A stretch of 64,000 bases of DNA from an uncultured Aquimarina sp. (GTDB lineage Bacteria > Bacteroidota > Bacteroidia > Flavobacteriales > Flavobacteriaceae). The stretch spans positions 1 to 64,000 of the forward strand of contig CANMCO010000003.1 in the NCBI GenBank assembly GCA_947496355.1. The letters are read 5' to 3'. The position numbers and the translations under genes were made by a program. Under the pieces are notes generated by a model. The model ran no database searches and was not told the DNA's origin. It saw nothing but the letters and a program-made list of their open reading frames with translations. Positions 1 through 7,707 of this stretch are shown here, in pieces (position 1 is the first letter of the stretch; each line of letters starts with the position of its first letter).

Positions 1-114
1 CCCAACCGGGGCAACAGGACCCGCCGCTTGCCCGTAGGGTCCTATTTCTACATTATAGACCCCAACCAAGAGGGTATAAAGGCTGTTTTAGGTTGGGTAT
101 ATATCAACTATTGA
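1..114 (+). CDS. C-terminal end of a T9SS type B sorting-domain protein (partial)
   Basis: The window opens inside a reading frame whose last 37 residues are visible. They include LPVGSYFYIIDPN and end GWVYINY before a TGA. This matches the end of the gliding-motility-associated (CHU_C, type B) sorting domain, whose usual form is LPxGTYFYvldl...GyiYI. In Bacteroidota such tails send large adhesins through the type IX secretion system, and their genes often sit near a PorP/SprF gene; one lies at 29.8 kb here. The rest of the protein is outside the window, so its function cannot be read. Confidence 0.75.
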   Translation, partial: PNRGNRTRRLPVGSYFYIIDPNQEGIKAVLGWVYINY

Positions 115-247
115 CCAACGATGTAAAAATCAAACGGGAAAGGAGAGACCCATACCGTTCTTATATTTTTTGATTGTAATTGGGTGATGACCTGGATTGG
201 TGTAAAACAGCACTGGGCCCGATACTGGTAACAGTCCATTGAATGCC

Positions 248-448
248 TCATTGGGTTAGGGTCCTGGGTATGTTCAGGGCTCCTGTATTTGCATTGTCTA
301 TTATTTCTAATCGCTCGGGGTTGCGGTTAATTACTTTATACGTGATAGCATTACGGGGAAATTCGTCACCAACATTTTGGCCATACCCCGTAAGGCCCTT
401 TAATATCATAAAGATGGCAGCTATGATTAATTGTAATTGCTTTTTCAT
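248..448 (-). pseudogene. 5' fragment of a BspA-type LRR surface protein
   Basis: The first 66 residues (signal peptide MKKQLQLIIAAIFMILKGLTGYGQ, then NVGDEF and a short strand) closely match the start of the longer LRR gene at 23,669-24,718, which begins MRKQLQLIMPAILMVLAVLTGYSQ NVGDEF. The fragment stops before any leucine-rich repeat, and the sequence on its 3' side (1-247) is unrelated. It is therefore a truncated copy. Its upstream region keeps the conserved regulatory element at 529-576. Confidence 0.7.
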
Positions 449-528
449 TTGAGAAGTTGTTTTTTTAATCTTTTGAATATTATTTAAAAACTAAAAAGAA
501 CCATACAAGGGGAATAATCCAATAATTA

Positions 529-576
529 GTGCCCAATCCCTTTAAAAATGGGATTTTACATGGTGTTTTGGGGATT
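529..576 (-). promoter_or_regulatory. Tandem TCCC element, site F (upstream of LRR fragment)
   Basis: On the minus strand: AATCCC, 15 bases, AATCCC, 17 bases, GCAC. Hexamer starts are 21 bases apart and GCAC begins 23 bases after the second hexamer, as in the six other sites. GCAC lies 84 bases before the LRR fragment start. Proposed LytTR activator site overlapping a promoter. Confidence 0.65.
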
Positions 577-953
577 TTGAAAGGACTCGAATGCGGTTTT
601 GTGGCGCTGCTCTTACAATAGATATGTGCACACGGACCTTCAACTTATCTTTACTTTATCCATAAAAGTGCCGATGTTTTTTATAGAGCGGTCAGTGCCC
701 CGACCAAGGATGGACAAACGATCTTCAAAAAATATGTCTTTCATCCTCTTATCACTTTTAATAGACTGTTTGTCCCGGTTTTAGTCGATATGGACACTTT
801 TTATCGTCGGCCTTGTGCCAAAACCCCATCTTTGCATCAAACAAAGGGTTATCCAACAACAAGTATGCTCAATGGAGTTATAGCGTGGGGCCAAATCAAC
901 CATTGATCTTATAATGGTTAACCGTGTTTTAAGTTTTTTTTGGGTTAAGTAGG

Positions 954-993
954 AACGGCGAGGATTTGGGACAATGATCCTCGTCGTTTTTTT
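954..993 (+). terminator. Rho-independent terminator of repeat copy 1
   Basis: Stem CGGCGAGGAT / ATCCTCGTCG followed by a T run. Copy 2 at 5,199-5,239 has CGGCGGGGAT / ATTCCCGTCG: one A-T pair becomes G-C and one G-C becomes G-T, so pairing is kept while the sequence changes. Confidence 0.75.
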
Positions 994-1031
994 GTGGGAC
1001 AAGGTATAGCGTGTTGTTGGTTTTGTAAAAT

Positions 1032-1089
1032 CGTCCATGTATAAGTTACAGATGTCCATTCTACAATCTTTGGATTAGTTACACATTTG
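1032..1089 (+). promoter_or_regulatory. Tandem TCCA element and -7 box upstream of the ABM gene
   Basis: CGTCCA at 1032 and TGTCCA at 1053 are 21 bases apart. A -7-like box CACATTTG (consensus TAnnTTTG) begins at 1082, 29 bases after the second hexamer. The same layout is found at 25,654-25,711 and at 5,829-5,886. Confidence 0.6.
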
Positions 1090-1112
1090 CACTGTAACAA
1101 AATGATAAATTA

Positions 1113-1832
1113 TTGAAAAAAAGAATACTATTAAAAATAGTGATCCTGGTCTTGTTTCTGGGATTTTCAATTCAATTATTTTCTAAATCAAAACATAATA
1201 CTATTATGAAACACAGAAAGAAAGAAACGATTGGACTATTAGTCACAATGAAAGCCAAAGCTGGTAAAGCAAAGGAAGTTAAAGATTTTTTATTTAGTGG
1301 ATTACCACTAGTACTACAAGAACCTGAAACGGTATCCTGGTTTGCCTTTCAGATAGACGACAGCACTTTTGGTATATATGATACTTTTGAGGTTGAAGCA
1401 GGTAGACAAGCGCATTTAAGTGGTGAGGTTGCAAAAGCATTATTAGCTCATGCTGATAATTTATTGGAAAGTTTTGATGTAAGCGTGAGTATTCGACCCG
1501 TTAATGTGATTGCTTCTAACCATAAACCTGGAACCCAAAAAAAAGGGTTGTTGGTTATTATGAATGCTAAATCAGGAAAATCTGAGGCTGTGGAAAATTT
1601 TCTAAAGACTGGTAAGCAACTGGTAGCCGATGAGCCCGAGACATTAGCATGGTATGCTTTTAAATTAGACGATACAACATACGCTATATTTGACACTTTT
1701 GCCAAGGACTCCGGAAGGGAGGCCCATCTAACAGGTAAAGTAGCTGCTGCACTTATGGAAAATGCTCCTACTATGTTGAACGATTTTAAAGCCACAGCTA
1801 TTCAAAAGATAGATATTTTGGCATCGAAATAA
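1113..1832 (+). CDS. Secreted tandem ABM-domain (dimeric alpha-beta barrel) protein
   Basis: The 239-residue protein has an N-terminal hydrophobic segment (about residues 5-24) and two similar halves of about 90 residues. Each half carries K(G/T)(L)LV.MxAKxGKxxxVxxFL, then EPETxxWxAFxxDDxTxxIxDTF and GRxAHLxGxVAxAL. This is the antibiotic-biosynthesis-monooxygenase/YgiN-like fold, which usually works as a dimer; here the duplication could give an internal dimer. The start is a TTG 31 bases after the -7 box, and the truncated copy at 25,735 keeps that spacing. A shared terminator separates it from a convergent AraC remnant. The substrate is unknown. An alternative ATG lies about 30 codons downstream but would remove the signal segment. 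Confidence 0.75.
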   Translation: MKKRILLKIVILVLFLGFSIQLFSKSKHNTIMKHRKKETIGLLVTMKAKAGKAKEVKDFLFSGLPLVLQEPETVSWFAFQIDDSTFGIYDTFEVEAGRQAHLSGEVAKALLAHADNLLESFDVSVSIRPVNVIASNHKPGTQKKGLLVIMNAKSGKSEAVENFLKTGKQLVADEPETLAWYAFKLDDTTYAIFDTFAKDSGREAHLTGKVAAALMENAPTMLNDFKATAIQKIDILASK

Positions 1833-1851
1833 TAGCGTTTACCATAGTTAG

Positions 1852-1883
1852 AAAAGGAGCATCAATTAAAATGCTCCTTTTTT
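1852..1883 (+). terminator. Terminator between ABM gene and AraC remnant
   Basis: Stem AAAGGAGCAT / ATGCTCCTTT followed by Ts on the plus strand. The flanking A run lets it also serve the convergent AraC gene. A close copy is at 16,926-16,957. Confidence 0.75.
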
Positions 1884-1940
1884 GTGATATATAGACATAT
1901 AAATGTTTTAAGCTTGGTTGTATACCTACAAGAGATTAGC

Positions 1941-2166
1941 TCATAATTTTTCAAGTTTAGTAAACCCAACTGTTTTTTGGTACATATCTGGTGAAACGCC
2001 TACTTTCTTTTTAAAAAATCTGCTAAAATAAAATTCATCTTCATACCCAAAAGCAGCTGTAATTTGCTTTACTGGTTTAGAGGTTAAATACAGTTCCCTT
2101 TTGGCTGCTATTATAATTCTATTGGCTATTAAGGAAGTAGGGGTTTGGTTTAAATATTTTTTTGTT
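1941..2166 (-). pseudogene. C-terminal remnant of an AraC-family regulator
   Basis: About 75 codons on the minus strand, from KKYLNQTPTSLIANRI to FTKLEKL and a TGA, match the C-terminal helix-turn-helix of the intact AraC gene at 16,997-17,869. That includes the YEDEFYFSRFFKKKVGVSP recognition-helix region. The 5' part is missing exactly where IS256-type sequence begins, so the gene was probably cut by that element or by recombination through it. Confidence 0.8.
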
Positions 2167-3450
2167 TAATTTTAATAATACAGTTTTCTTATGAAAGATT
2201 TAAAGAAACAATTTTTGAACAGTGGTTTACTGGATGGTCTAAAGACTGAAACCGAATTAACCAGTTTACTAAAACAACTTCATAGTACCGTACCGCTTTA
2301 GAGTCCATGTTACAAGGCGAACTTGATGCTCCTTGGGGTTTCCCAAAAATGGTAAGAGTATTGCCACTAATACACGGAACGGAACGAGTACCAAGCAGAT
2401 TAAAACTGAATTTGGCAAAAGTGAAATAACTGTTCCAAGAGATCGTCAAGGTAACTTTGAACCTGTCGTAGTTCCTAAGCACAAGAGTAACTCATTATCG
2501 GTGGAAAATATAGTCATCTCACTTTATGCAAAAGGTATGAGTGTATCGGATATTGAAGACGAAATTCAGGAGATCTATGGGTTTAAGCTCTCTACTTCTG
2601 CTATTTCAATTATTACCGATAGAGTTATCAACACGTTTTAGATTGGCAGAATAGGCCATTAGAAAATGTCTATTGTGTTGTAGGGATGGACGGAATTGTT
2701 TTTAAGGTTAGACAAGCAGGAAAAGTAATCAATAAGACCATTTATCTAGCTGTGGGGTTAAATCGTGAAGGGCATAAAGAGTTATTGGGAATGTGGCTTG
2801 GACATAATGAGTCTGCTGCATTTTGGCAAGGTGTACTTACCGACTTGAAGGCTCGTGGTGTAGAAGACATATTAGTTACTGTAACCGACAATCTAAATGG
2901 TTTTATCCAATCATCAAAAATTTATTTCCTACATACAACAGACACTCAGATCTGTGTAGTTCATCAAATACGTAATAGCGCACGCTACGTAGTCTGGAAA
3001 GATAAAAAAGCTTTTACTGGAGATATGAAGCATATATATAATGCTCCTAATAAGGAAATGGCTAAAGCAGAACTAGAGCGATTTGCAGAAAAATGGAATG
3101 ATAAATATCCATATGCTGTTCAATCCTGGCAAAGAAACTGGAAAGAGCTTACGGTGTTCTTTGACTTCCCATTAGAGATCATAAAAATCATTTACACCAC
3201 AAACCTTATTGAAAATCTAAATGGCAAAATTGGAAAATACACTAAAAATAAAATGGCTTTTCCAACAGATGATGCACTTAAAAAATCAGTATATTTAGCT
3301 TTAATGCAGATTACTAAAAAATGGACAGCTCCAATACATAACTGGGGACTAATACTTAATCAGTTCTTAACTATATTTGAAAAACGGGTTCAACTATAAA
3401 AAGGTAAACCTGCCGAAATTCTGTTTACACAAAATTTTGGATACTGTCAT
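2166..3450 (+). mobile_element. Degenerate IS256-family insertion sequence
   Basis: The element holds a broken IS256-type transposase. Its right end probably lies near 3,428-3,446, where sequence like TTTACACAAAATTTTGGATA and a GACAG-type end resemble IS256 terminal repeats. The left end next to the AraC remnant keeps only a weak match (TTTTGTTTAATTTT) to the expected inverted repeat, so that boundary is approximate. No clear target duplication is visible. Confidence 0.65.
2191..3399 (+). pseudogene. IS256-family transposase, frameshifted
   Basis: Three pieces in different frames line up with an IS256 transposase. The first runs from the ATG at 2191 (MKDLKKQFLNSGLLDGLK) to a stop at 2298. 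The middle (2333-2641) includes NGTSTKQIKTEFGKSEITVPRD. The last (2641-3399) includes [21 protein letters not shown] and [12 protein letters not shown], ending [18 protein letters not shown]. The DDE residues are still seen (MDG, VTDN, LIEN), but at least two frameshifts and a stop make it inactive unless rescued. Confidence 0.85.
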
Positions 3451-3642
3451 TAATGACGAGCAATTGTTTTACTATTTCTTCTTCTAAATTTAATACTTAT
3501 TTACTTATTCAAGTCTAAAGAAACTTATTCATTACAAACATAGGTTAATGATAAGCTAATGAACTTCTTCGACTCCGATAATTACCGGAATTGCTCTAAA
3601 TAAAATTCTCCAGGGGCTTACACCATTTAATAACTGATACTA

Positions 3643-4680
3643 CTATTTACTATAATTAGCCAGGTACTTATTAAAGCCAGGTATTATTAATATTAAAATT
3701 AGAATAACCACAAATAGTGCAGGTATTTGTGCTATTTTTTTAAACCTTAAGTCAGTTATTAATGTTCCTCTATTAGGAAAATTAGAAATTATATTGATGA
3801 TATTTTTTGTATTTGCTTTCTCTATGTTTAACTCAGTTTTTTCTTCTTTTAATTTTTCCATTTGTTCGAATAGCTCAAATTCTGGGGTTTGCTTTATTTT
3901 ATTATCTGCCAAATTAATATTAGTTGCTCCTCTCGATTGTTGCACTTCTAAAATTTTTATTTCCCTATAAAACGATTGCAGTTTATTGATTTCCTTTAGC
4001 TGTTCACTAATCATAGTATCTCTAACCGCCAAATTATCATCATTAACATTTTTTTGAAGCCTGAAATAGTCATTGGTTTTTATAGCGGCTACTATTGCCT
4101 TTTGGCATTGTTTTGCTATTTCAGGTGCTGTCGCCTCTATTTGAATTTCATGAAAATCTGCATTAATTACATTAAAGTTCTTTAAGTAATCTTGATAATT
4201 TATGTTCTTTCGTGTAGTAGTATCCAGATCTTTAATAAACTCATCAAACTTTAAAATTTTTTGAGCTCTATCTGTTAATGCTGTTATTTCAATATTTGTC
4301 ATACTTTTTGCTGCTGACTGGGGAATATGTAATACTCCTGCCAACTCTTCACTTTCTTCTTGCTTTATCAATTGATTATAAAATTCAATATTACTATATA
4401 GTTGCCGTACACTATTAAAATTGGGTTGTACAACCATAGAAGATTTATAAACACGTAATGCATTATAATCTAGGTAACCCCCAAGCCCAATACCTAATAT
4501 TACCGCCAAACAAAACTTAAAAAAATGAACTCTAAAGAAGAGGATACATAAAATAAAAAGGTGATATATGGCTTTCAAACTATTATAAACGCGGTTAAAA
4601 AATGTATTAATTGCGTTTCCTATAAGTTTGAACAGTTGTCCTAAATCTATTTCTTCTGATGTGTTTTCTTTTGTATGCAT
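3643..4680 (-). CDS. Wzz-like two-helix coiled-coil membrane protein
   Basis: The 345-residue protein has a hydrophobic stretch near residues 45-72, a long helical middle (about 80-310) rich in charged coiled-coil sequence such as KLKEEKTELNIEKANTK, and a second membrane helix near 317-337. This topology is that of polysaccharide co-polymerase (Wzz/GNVR) proteins, which set chain length of surface polysaccharides from the inner membrane. No Wzy, Wzx or glycosyltransferase gene is nearby, so the role is not certain. It lies where an LRR gene would be expected behind site G, so it may have acquired that promoter by rearrangement. Confidence 0.55.
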   Translation of the reverse strand: MHTKENTSEEIDLGQLFKLIGNAINTFFNRVYNSLKAIYHLFILCILFFRVHFFKFCLAVILGIGLGGYLDYNALRVYKSSMVVQPNFNSVRQLYSNIEFYNQLIKQEESEELAGVLHIPQSAAKSMTNIEITALTDRAQKILKFDEFIKDLDTTTRKNINYQDYLKNFNVINADFHEIQIEATAPEIAKQCQKAIVAAIKTNDYFRLQKNVNDDNLAVRDTMISEQLKEINKLQSFYREIKILEVQQSRGATNINLADNKIKQTPEFELFEQMEKLKEEKTELNIEKANTKNIINIISNFPNRGTLITDLRFKKIAQIPALFVVILILILIIPGFNKYLANYSK

Positions 4681-4840
4681 GTAGTACTTTGTGATTTAAT
4701 TTATTTGAACTTGGGCATGACCGGTGGAATTTGATGAACCGACCCCAAAAAGAACTAAGAATAACAAATCCATTCTATGAGCTTTTGGTGTATTAATCAA
4801 AAGCAAAGAATAACCATACAGGGGAAGCATCCAATAATTA

Positions 4841-4888
4841 GTGCTAAAACTTATTAAAAGTGGGATGTTTTACAATGTTTTTGGGATA
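4841..4888 (-). promoter_or_regulatory. Tandem TCCC element, site G (upstream of Wzz-like gene)
   Basis: On the minus strand: TATCCC, 15 bases, CATCCC, 17 bases, GCAC, with the fixed 21- and 23-base spacings. The downstream text AATTATTGGAT and TATGGTTATTCTTTG is also shared with site F. GCAC is about 160 bases before the Wzz-like gene. Confidence 0.65.
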
Positions 4889-5198
4889 ATGAAACAGGCA
4901 GGCCCTATACACCCTCTGTAAGGGAAAGAAGAACGGTCAGTGCCAAGAACAACAATAAACAAACGATGTTCAAAAAATATGCCTTTCATACCCATATCAC
5001 TTTTAATAACCGGTTTATCCCGGTTTTAGCCGATATGGACACATTTTATCGTCCACTCTCGTAATAAATTACCACTTTTGTGGATATAACGAAGGTTGCA
5101 CCCAACAAAAGTATGCTCAATGGAGTGATGGCTTGGAGCCAAATCAACCATTGGTCTTATAAGGGTTAAGCGTTTTCATGATTTATTGAGTTAATAGC

Positions 5199-5239
5199 AA
5201 CGGCGGGGATTTACAACCACGATTCCCGTCGTTTTTTTT
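5199..5239 (+). terminator. Rho-independent terminator of repeat copy 2
   Basis: Stem CGGCGGGGAT / ATTCCCGTCG and a run of eight Ts. It is paired with changes relative to copy 1 (954-993). Confidence 0.75.
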
Positions 5240-5648
5240 GTAGAACAGGGTCTAAATCAATGATGCCCACAATGCACCACTTAAAGTATTCGAAAACCTG
5301 AAGGAAGCCTTTATATGATATCATTGGTTTGACAGTGATCATATAATGTTGCTCAACAATTGCATATAGTCTTACTTCTCTTTTCTTTAAAACATTTCAA
5401 TAAGTTGTTTTATCACATTTTCAATAGTTTTAATATGCTTGTCTACTATTTGTAGTTCGGCCTTGTTTAACTTGATCATCTACTCTAGATTATAACTTAT
5501 AGTCTTTTTGCTAAGTCAGTAACTTTCTTTGTATTTTAATTCTAGAACACCGCCTCTAACAAAACGACGTTAACCTATATCATCATATAGGAATAACAAT
5601 AGATGTTTAACCTGAAAATCTAAAATACTTGTGAAAACTGTTTTGCCA
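5240..5648. other. Intergenic stretch with a possible transposase remnant
   Basis: No intact gene. On the minus strand around 5,395-5,480 a short frame reads MIKLNKAELQIVDKHIKT then VIKQLIEMF, which could be a remnant of a transposase or helical protein, but I cannot assign it. The rest shows nothing recognisable. Confidence 0.3.
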
Positions 5649-5696
5649 AGTCCCTTGAAACCTTTTTTTAGTCCCTATTTTAACATGCTTAAACAC
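5649..5696 (+). promoter_or_regulatory. Tandem TCCC element, site A (distal, upstream of LytTR gene)
   Basis: AGTCCC at 5649, AGTCCC at 5670, ACAC at 5693: the same 21/23 spacing as the other sites, with one base different in GCAC. It aligns without gaps to site B through the following 30 bases (AAATAgaATGAAT). Confidence 0.65.
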
Positions 5697-5828
5697 ATTT
5701 TTTTATAAGAATGGCCAAATAGAATGAATATTAGCATAGAAATTAAAACTGAAGTTTTTAATCTCATCATTTATAATTTGAAGTAGTATATAGGCAAATA
5801 CAATGCTTATCAAAACATAAAATAAAAT

Positions 5829-5886
5829 TATCCATGCTTAATAGATAATTATCCATGTTTTAGCATAAAGAATAAAGATAGTTTTG
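5829..5886 (+). promoter_or_regulatory. Tandem TATCCA element and -7 box upstream of the LytTR gene
   Basis: TATCCATG at 5829 is repeated at 5850 (period 21). A consensus -7 box TAGTTTTG is at 5879-5886, 29 bases after the second repeat, as at both ABM promoters. The transcript would start near 5,893, leaving a leader of about 195 bases. Autoregulation is plausible. Confidence 0.65.
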
Positions 5887-6088
5887 TCTGTAAATAATTA
5901 TGATATGCGTGTCATTATTTTGGCGTTAAGTTGGATAGGTTAATTTTATATTCTCCCATAATGACCTCAATTCCAGTTTAAGTAAGGACACGCTTATTTT
6001 TCACCTTTGTATATAGCTGCTAAGATTTTTAAAAAAAGTAGCAACAAGGTTTTGAGCTTATAGTGCCAAAAAGAAAATTTAGGATTTT

Positions 6089-6928
6089 ATGACGAATAAA
6101 GTGGCAATTTTGACTAGAGAAAAATCACAGTGCACATCCTTGTTAGAGGATTTAAGGATAAGTGGCGTAAGAAGGAGTACGGTCTTTTTTTCTTGGAAAG
6201 ATATATGGTTGTCAGAACAGAAATGCGAATACGATTTTATATTAATCGATTATTACTTCTTTGATATGTTTAGAGATGATATTGTTATATATCACTTATT
6301 TCATAAATACAAATACAAAATAACTTTTTACAGTAACATTTCACAAAAGGTAAAAACTCCTGAAGGCAAAGCAACCATTGATTTGTATAGAATTTTCTTC
6401 AAACCTTTTGTTGATTTTAACACCTTAATAAAAAACACTGCAAATAAAGAGGGACTGGAAGGCATGCTAGAGGATTCATTAGAAAGCGTATCGGAAGCAG
6501 AGAAAATATTGCCTCAAAAAGATACGTTTTTCTTAAAAGAAGGGTATTCTCTTATTAAATTTCATTTGAAAGAGGTCTTATGTCTGGAGAGTGATCGTAA
6601 TTACATCACCATATATCTGACTAACAATGGGAAACACTTGATAAGAGAAACACTTCAATCCATATCAGAAATTTTACCAAAGAATTTTTTAAGAATAAAT
6701 AGGTCTGTGATCATCAATATAGACAAGCTCTACAAGGTAGTAGGCAATAGAGTTTATATTGATGGTTTAAATAGTTTTAGACCGATAATAGCAAACAAAT
6801 ACAAATTAGACATTTCAAATGCAGTACCACTATTTAGTCAAAAACATACGGTGAATTGGAATAGTGAGAAAAAAGAAAAAGACTGTAAAATTTTAAAAGC
6901 AATATCCCGACAAAAAATGAATAGATAA
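6089..6928 (+). CDS. LytTR-family DNA-binding regulator with pseudo-receiver domain
   Basis: The 279-residue protein has two parts. Residues 1-115 look like a degenerate response-regulator receiver: DFILIDYYFFD carries a possible phospho-acceptor (D54) and FFKPF supplies the conserved Lys-Pro (K105), but the N-terminal acidic pair is missing (VAILTREKS). Residues about 148-255 are a LytTR domain (LKEVLCLESDRNYITIYL, LIRETLQSISEILP, LRINRSVIINIDKLYKVVG). LytTR proteins bind paired direct repeats about 21 bases apart, like those at 5,829 and 5,649 upstream. No histidine kinase is adjacent. A truncated relative lies at 26,973-27,310. It is the best candidate regulator of the element family in this window. 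Confidence 0.85.
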   Translation: MTNKVAILTREKSQCTSLLEDLRISGVRRSTVFFSWKDIWLSEQKCEYDFILIDYYFFDMFRDDIVIYHLFHKYKYKITFYSNISQKVKTPEGKATIDLYRIFFKPFVDFNTLIKNTANKEGLEGMLEDSLESVSEAEKILPQKDTFFLKEGYSLIKFHLKEVLCLESDRNYITIYLTNNGKHLIRETLQSISEILPKNFLRINRSVIINIDKLYKVVGNRVYIDGLNSFRPIIANKYKLDISNAVPLFSQKHTVNWNSEKKEKDCKILKAISRQKMNR

Positions 6929-6931
6929 AAT

Positions 6932-7036
6932 ATGAAGAAAATAATAAGAAGAATAATTCGAACAATAGCAGCAATAATATTATTTCTATACCTGACTATA
7001 TGTCTCTATATGATTTTAGGGTATGATATATTTTAA
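6932..7036 (+). CDS. 34-residue single-helix membrane protein
   Basis: ATG three bases after the LytTR stop. The product MKKIIRRIIRTIAAIILFLY... has a basic N-terminus (KK, RR, R) and one hydrophobic helix ending GYDIF. Too short for homology. Support comes from its tight coupling to the LytTR gene and from similar tiny membrane ORFs after both FG-GAP genes (10,671 and 26,686). Confidence 0.45.
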   Translation: MKKIIRRIIRTIAAIILFLYLTICLYMILGYDIF

Positions 7037-7046
7037 TCAAGATCAA

Positions 7047-7145
7047 ATGAAACATTTAGAAGAAAAATTATATGCTTTATGTGCTTTGGCGGTCATACTG
7101 TTTATTTGCACAGTGTTATTTATAATATCATTAATAATGGAATAA
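7047..7145 (+). CDS. 32-residue single-helix membrane protein
   Basis: ATG 11 bases after the previous stop. MKHLEEKLYALCALAVILFI... continues with one helix ending IISLIME. Likely co-transcribed with the LytTR gene. Unknown function; it could be a spurious small ORF. Confidence 0.35.
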   Translation: MKHLEEKLYALCALAVILFICTVLFIISLIME

Positions 7146-7323
7146 CTCAACTCTGGTTAACAAAATCTACATAACAAAGTCTTCAAAAATGATCGCGGAA
7201 ATAATACAAATTTTGCCGGGTATTGCTAATATTTTATAAACGAGTGTACTAATTTGAGAGCATAGTACAAAGGAAAAACAATCATAATAGAAGTAAATGA
7301 TATTAAAAATTACTACATAAAAA

Positions 7324-7675
7324 ATGTCTAAAAACTATCAAAGAGATAATGTTTATGTCGCAGCCAAAAAACGTATACAGGATTTTTAATACGTTCCCAA
7401 AGGTATACATAGCCTTTAGAGGTAGGAAAGACAGTACCGCAACGTTACATATGGCACTAGAAGTGGCAAAGTCAGAAAATAGAATACCTCCTGATGTATT
7501 ATTTGTCGATTTAGAGGGGTAATACGATACCACATACGTCATATTGAAGAAGTGGCTCTAAATTCAGAAGAAATTAATAGCAAAAAAAAGAAGTCTCAAA
7601 CCATCCAGTTATTTGGAGTTAAGTGATAATGAAAATTTCCTTTCATTTGAACCGGCCTATACTACACGGAAGGTT
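7324..7675 (+). pseudogene. Remnant of a DUF3440 (PAPS-reductase-like/IbrA-type) gene
   Basis: MSKNYQRDNVYVAAKKRIQDF opens the remnant, and after a stop and frameshift VYIAFRGRKDSTATLHMALEVAK then PPDVLFVDLEG follow. These match the start of DUF3440 proteins, whose PP-loop reads SFSGGKDS(T)VxLHxALEVAK. The PP-loop here is damaged (RGRKDS) and the frame is interrupted again after VDLEG. Only the N-terminal quarter of the family is present. Confidence 0.6.
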
Positions 7676-7707
7676 TTATGCATGAACCAAAATTTAAGAA
7701 TAAACCT

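Larger units (their letters stand above)
480..993 (+). repeat. Dispersed intergenic repeat, copy 1; possible small RNA
   Basis: About 500 bases clearly homologous to 4,795-5,239. Shared blocks include TTCAAAAAATATG, ATATCACTTTTAATA-like text, CGATATGGACAC, AAGTATGCTCAATGGAGT and CCAAATCAACCATTG, separated by diverged stretches and small indels. The proximal part is the LRR promoter region on the minus strand. The distal part, read on the plus strand, ends in the terminator at 954-993. No start codon with an open frame is conserved between the copies, so I favour an RNA over a protein. Confidence 0.55.
4795..5239 (+). repeat. Dispersed intergenic repeat, copy 2; possible small RNA
   Basis: Homologous to 480-993 in the same orientation, with the same conserved blocks and a terminator at the same end. 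The LRR start codon present beside copy 1 is missing here; the Wzz-like gene takes its place. Confidence 0.55.

Noticed and set aside
248..448. Overlapping plus-strand frame at 243-452
   Set aside because: It mirrors the LRR signal-peptide fragment on the minus strand, which has a real paralogue.
777..913. Possible protein end (KYAQWS...PNQPL) shared by both repeat copies on the plus strand
   Set aside because: The last 17 codons and the stop look conserved, but both copies have a stop at the same place upstream and no start codon, so RNA-level conservation is the simpler reading; kept only as an alternative.
781..1059. 92-codon open frame on the minus strand
   Set aside because: It lies in the duplicated non-coding unit and is not conserved as a frame in the other copy.
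5395..5485. Short helical frame resembling an IS110-type transposase piece
   Set aside because: Only about 30 residues, with no diagnostic motif.
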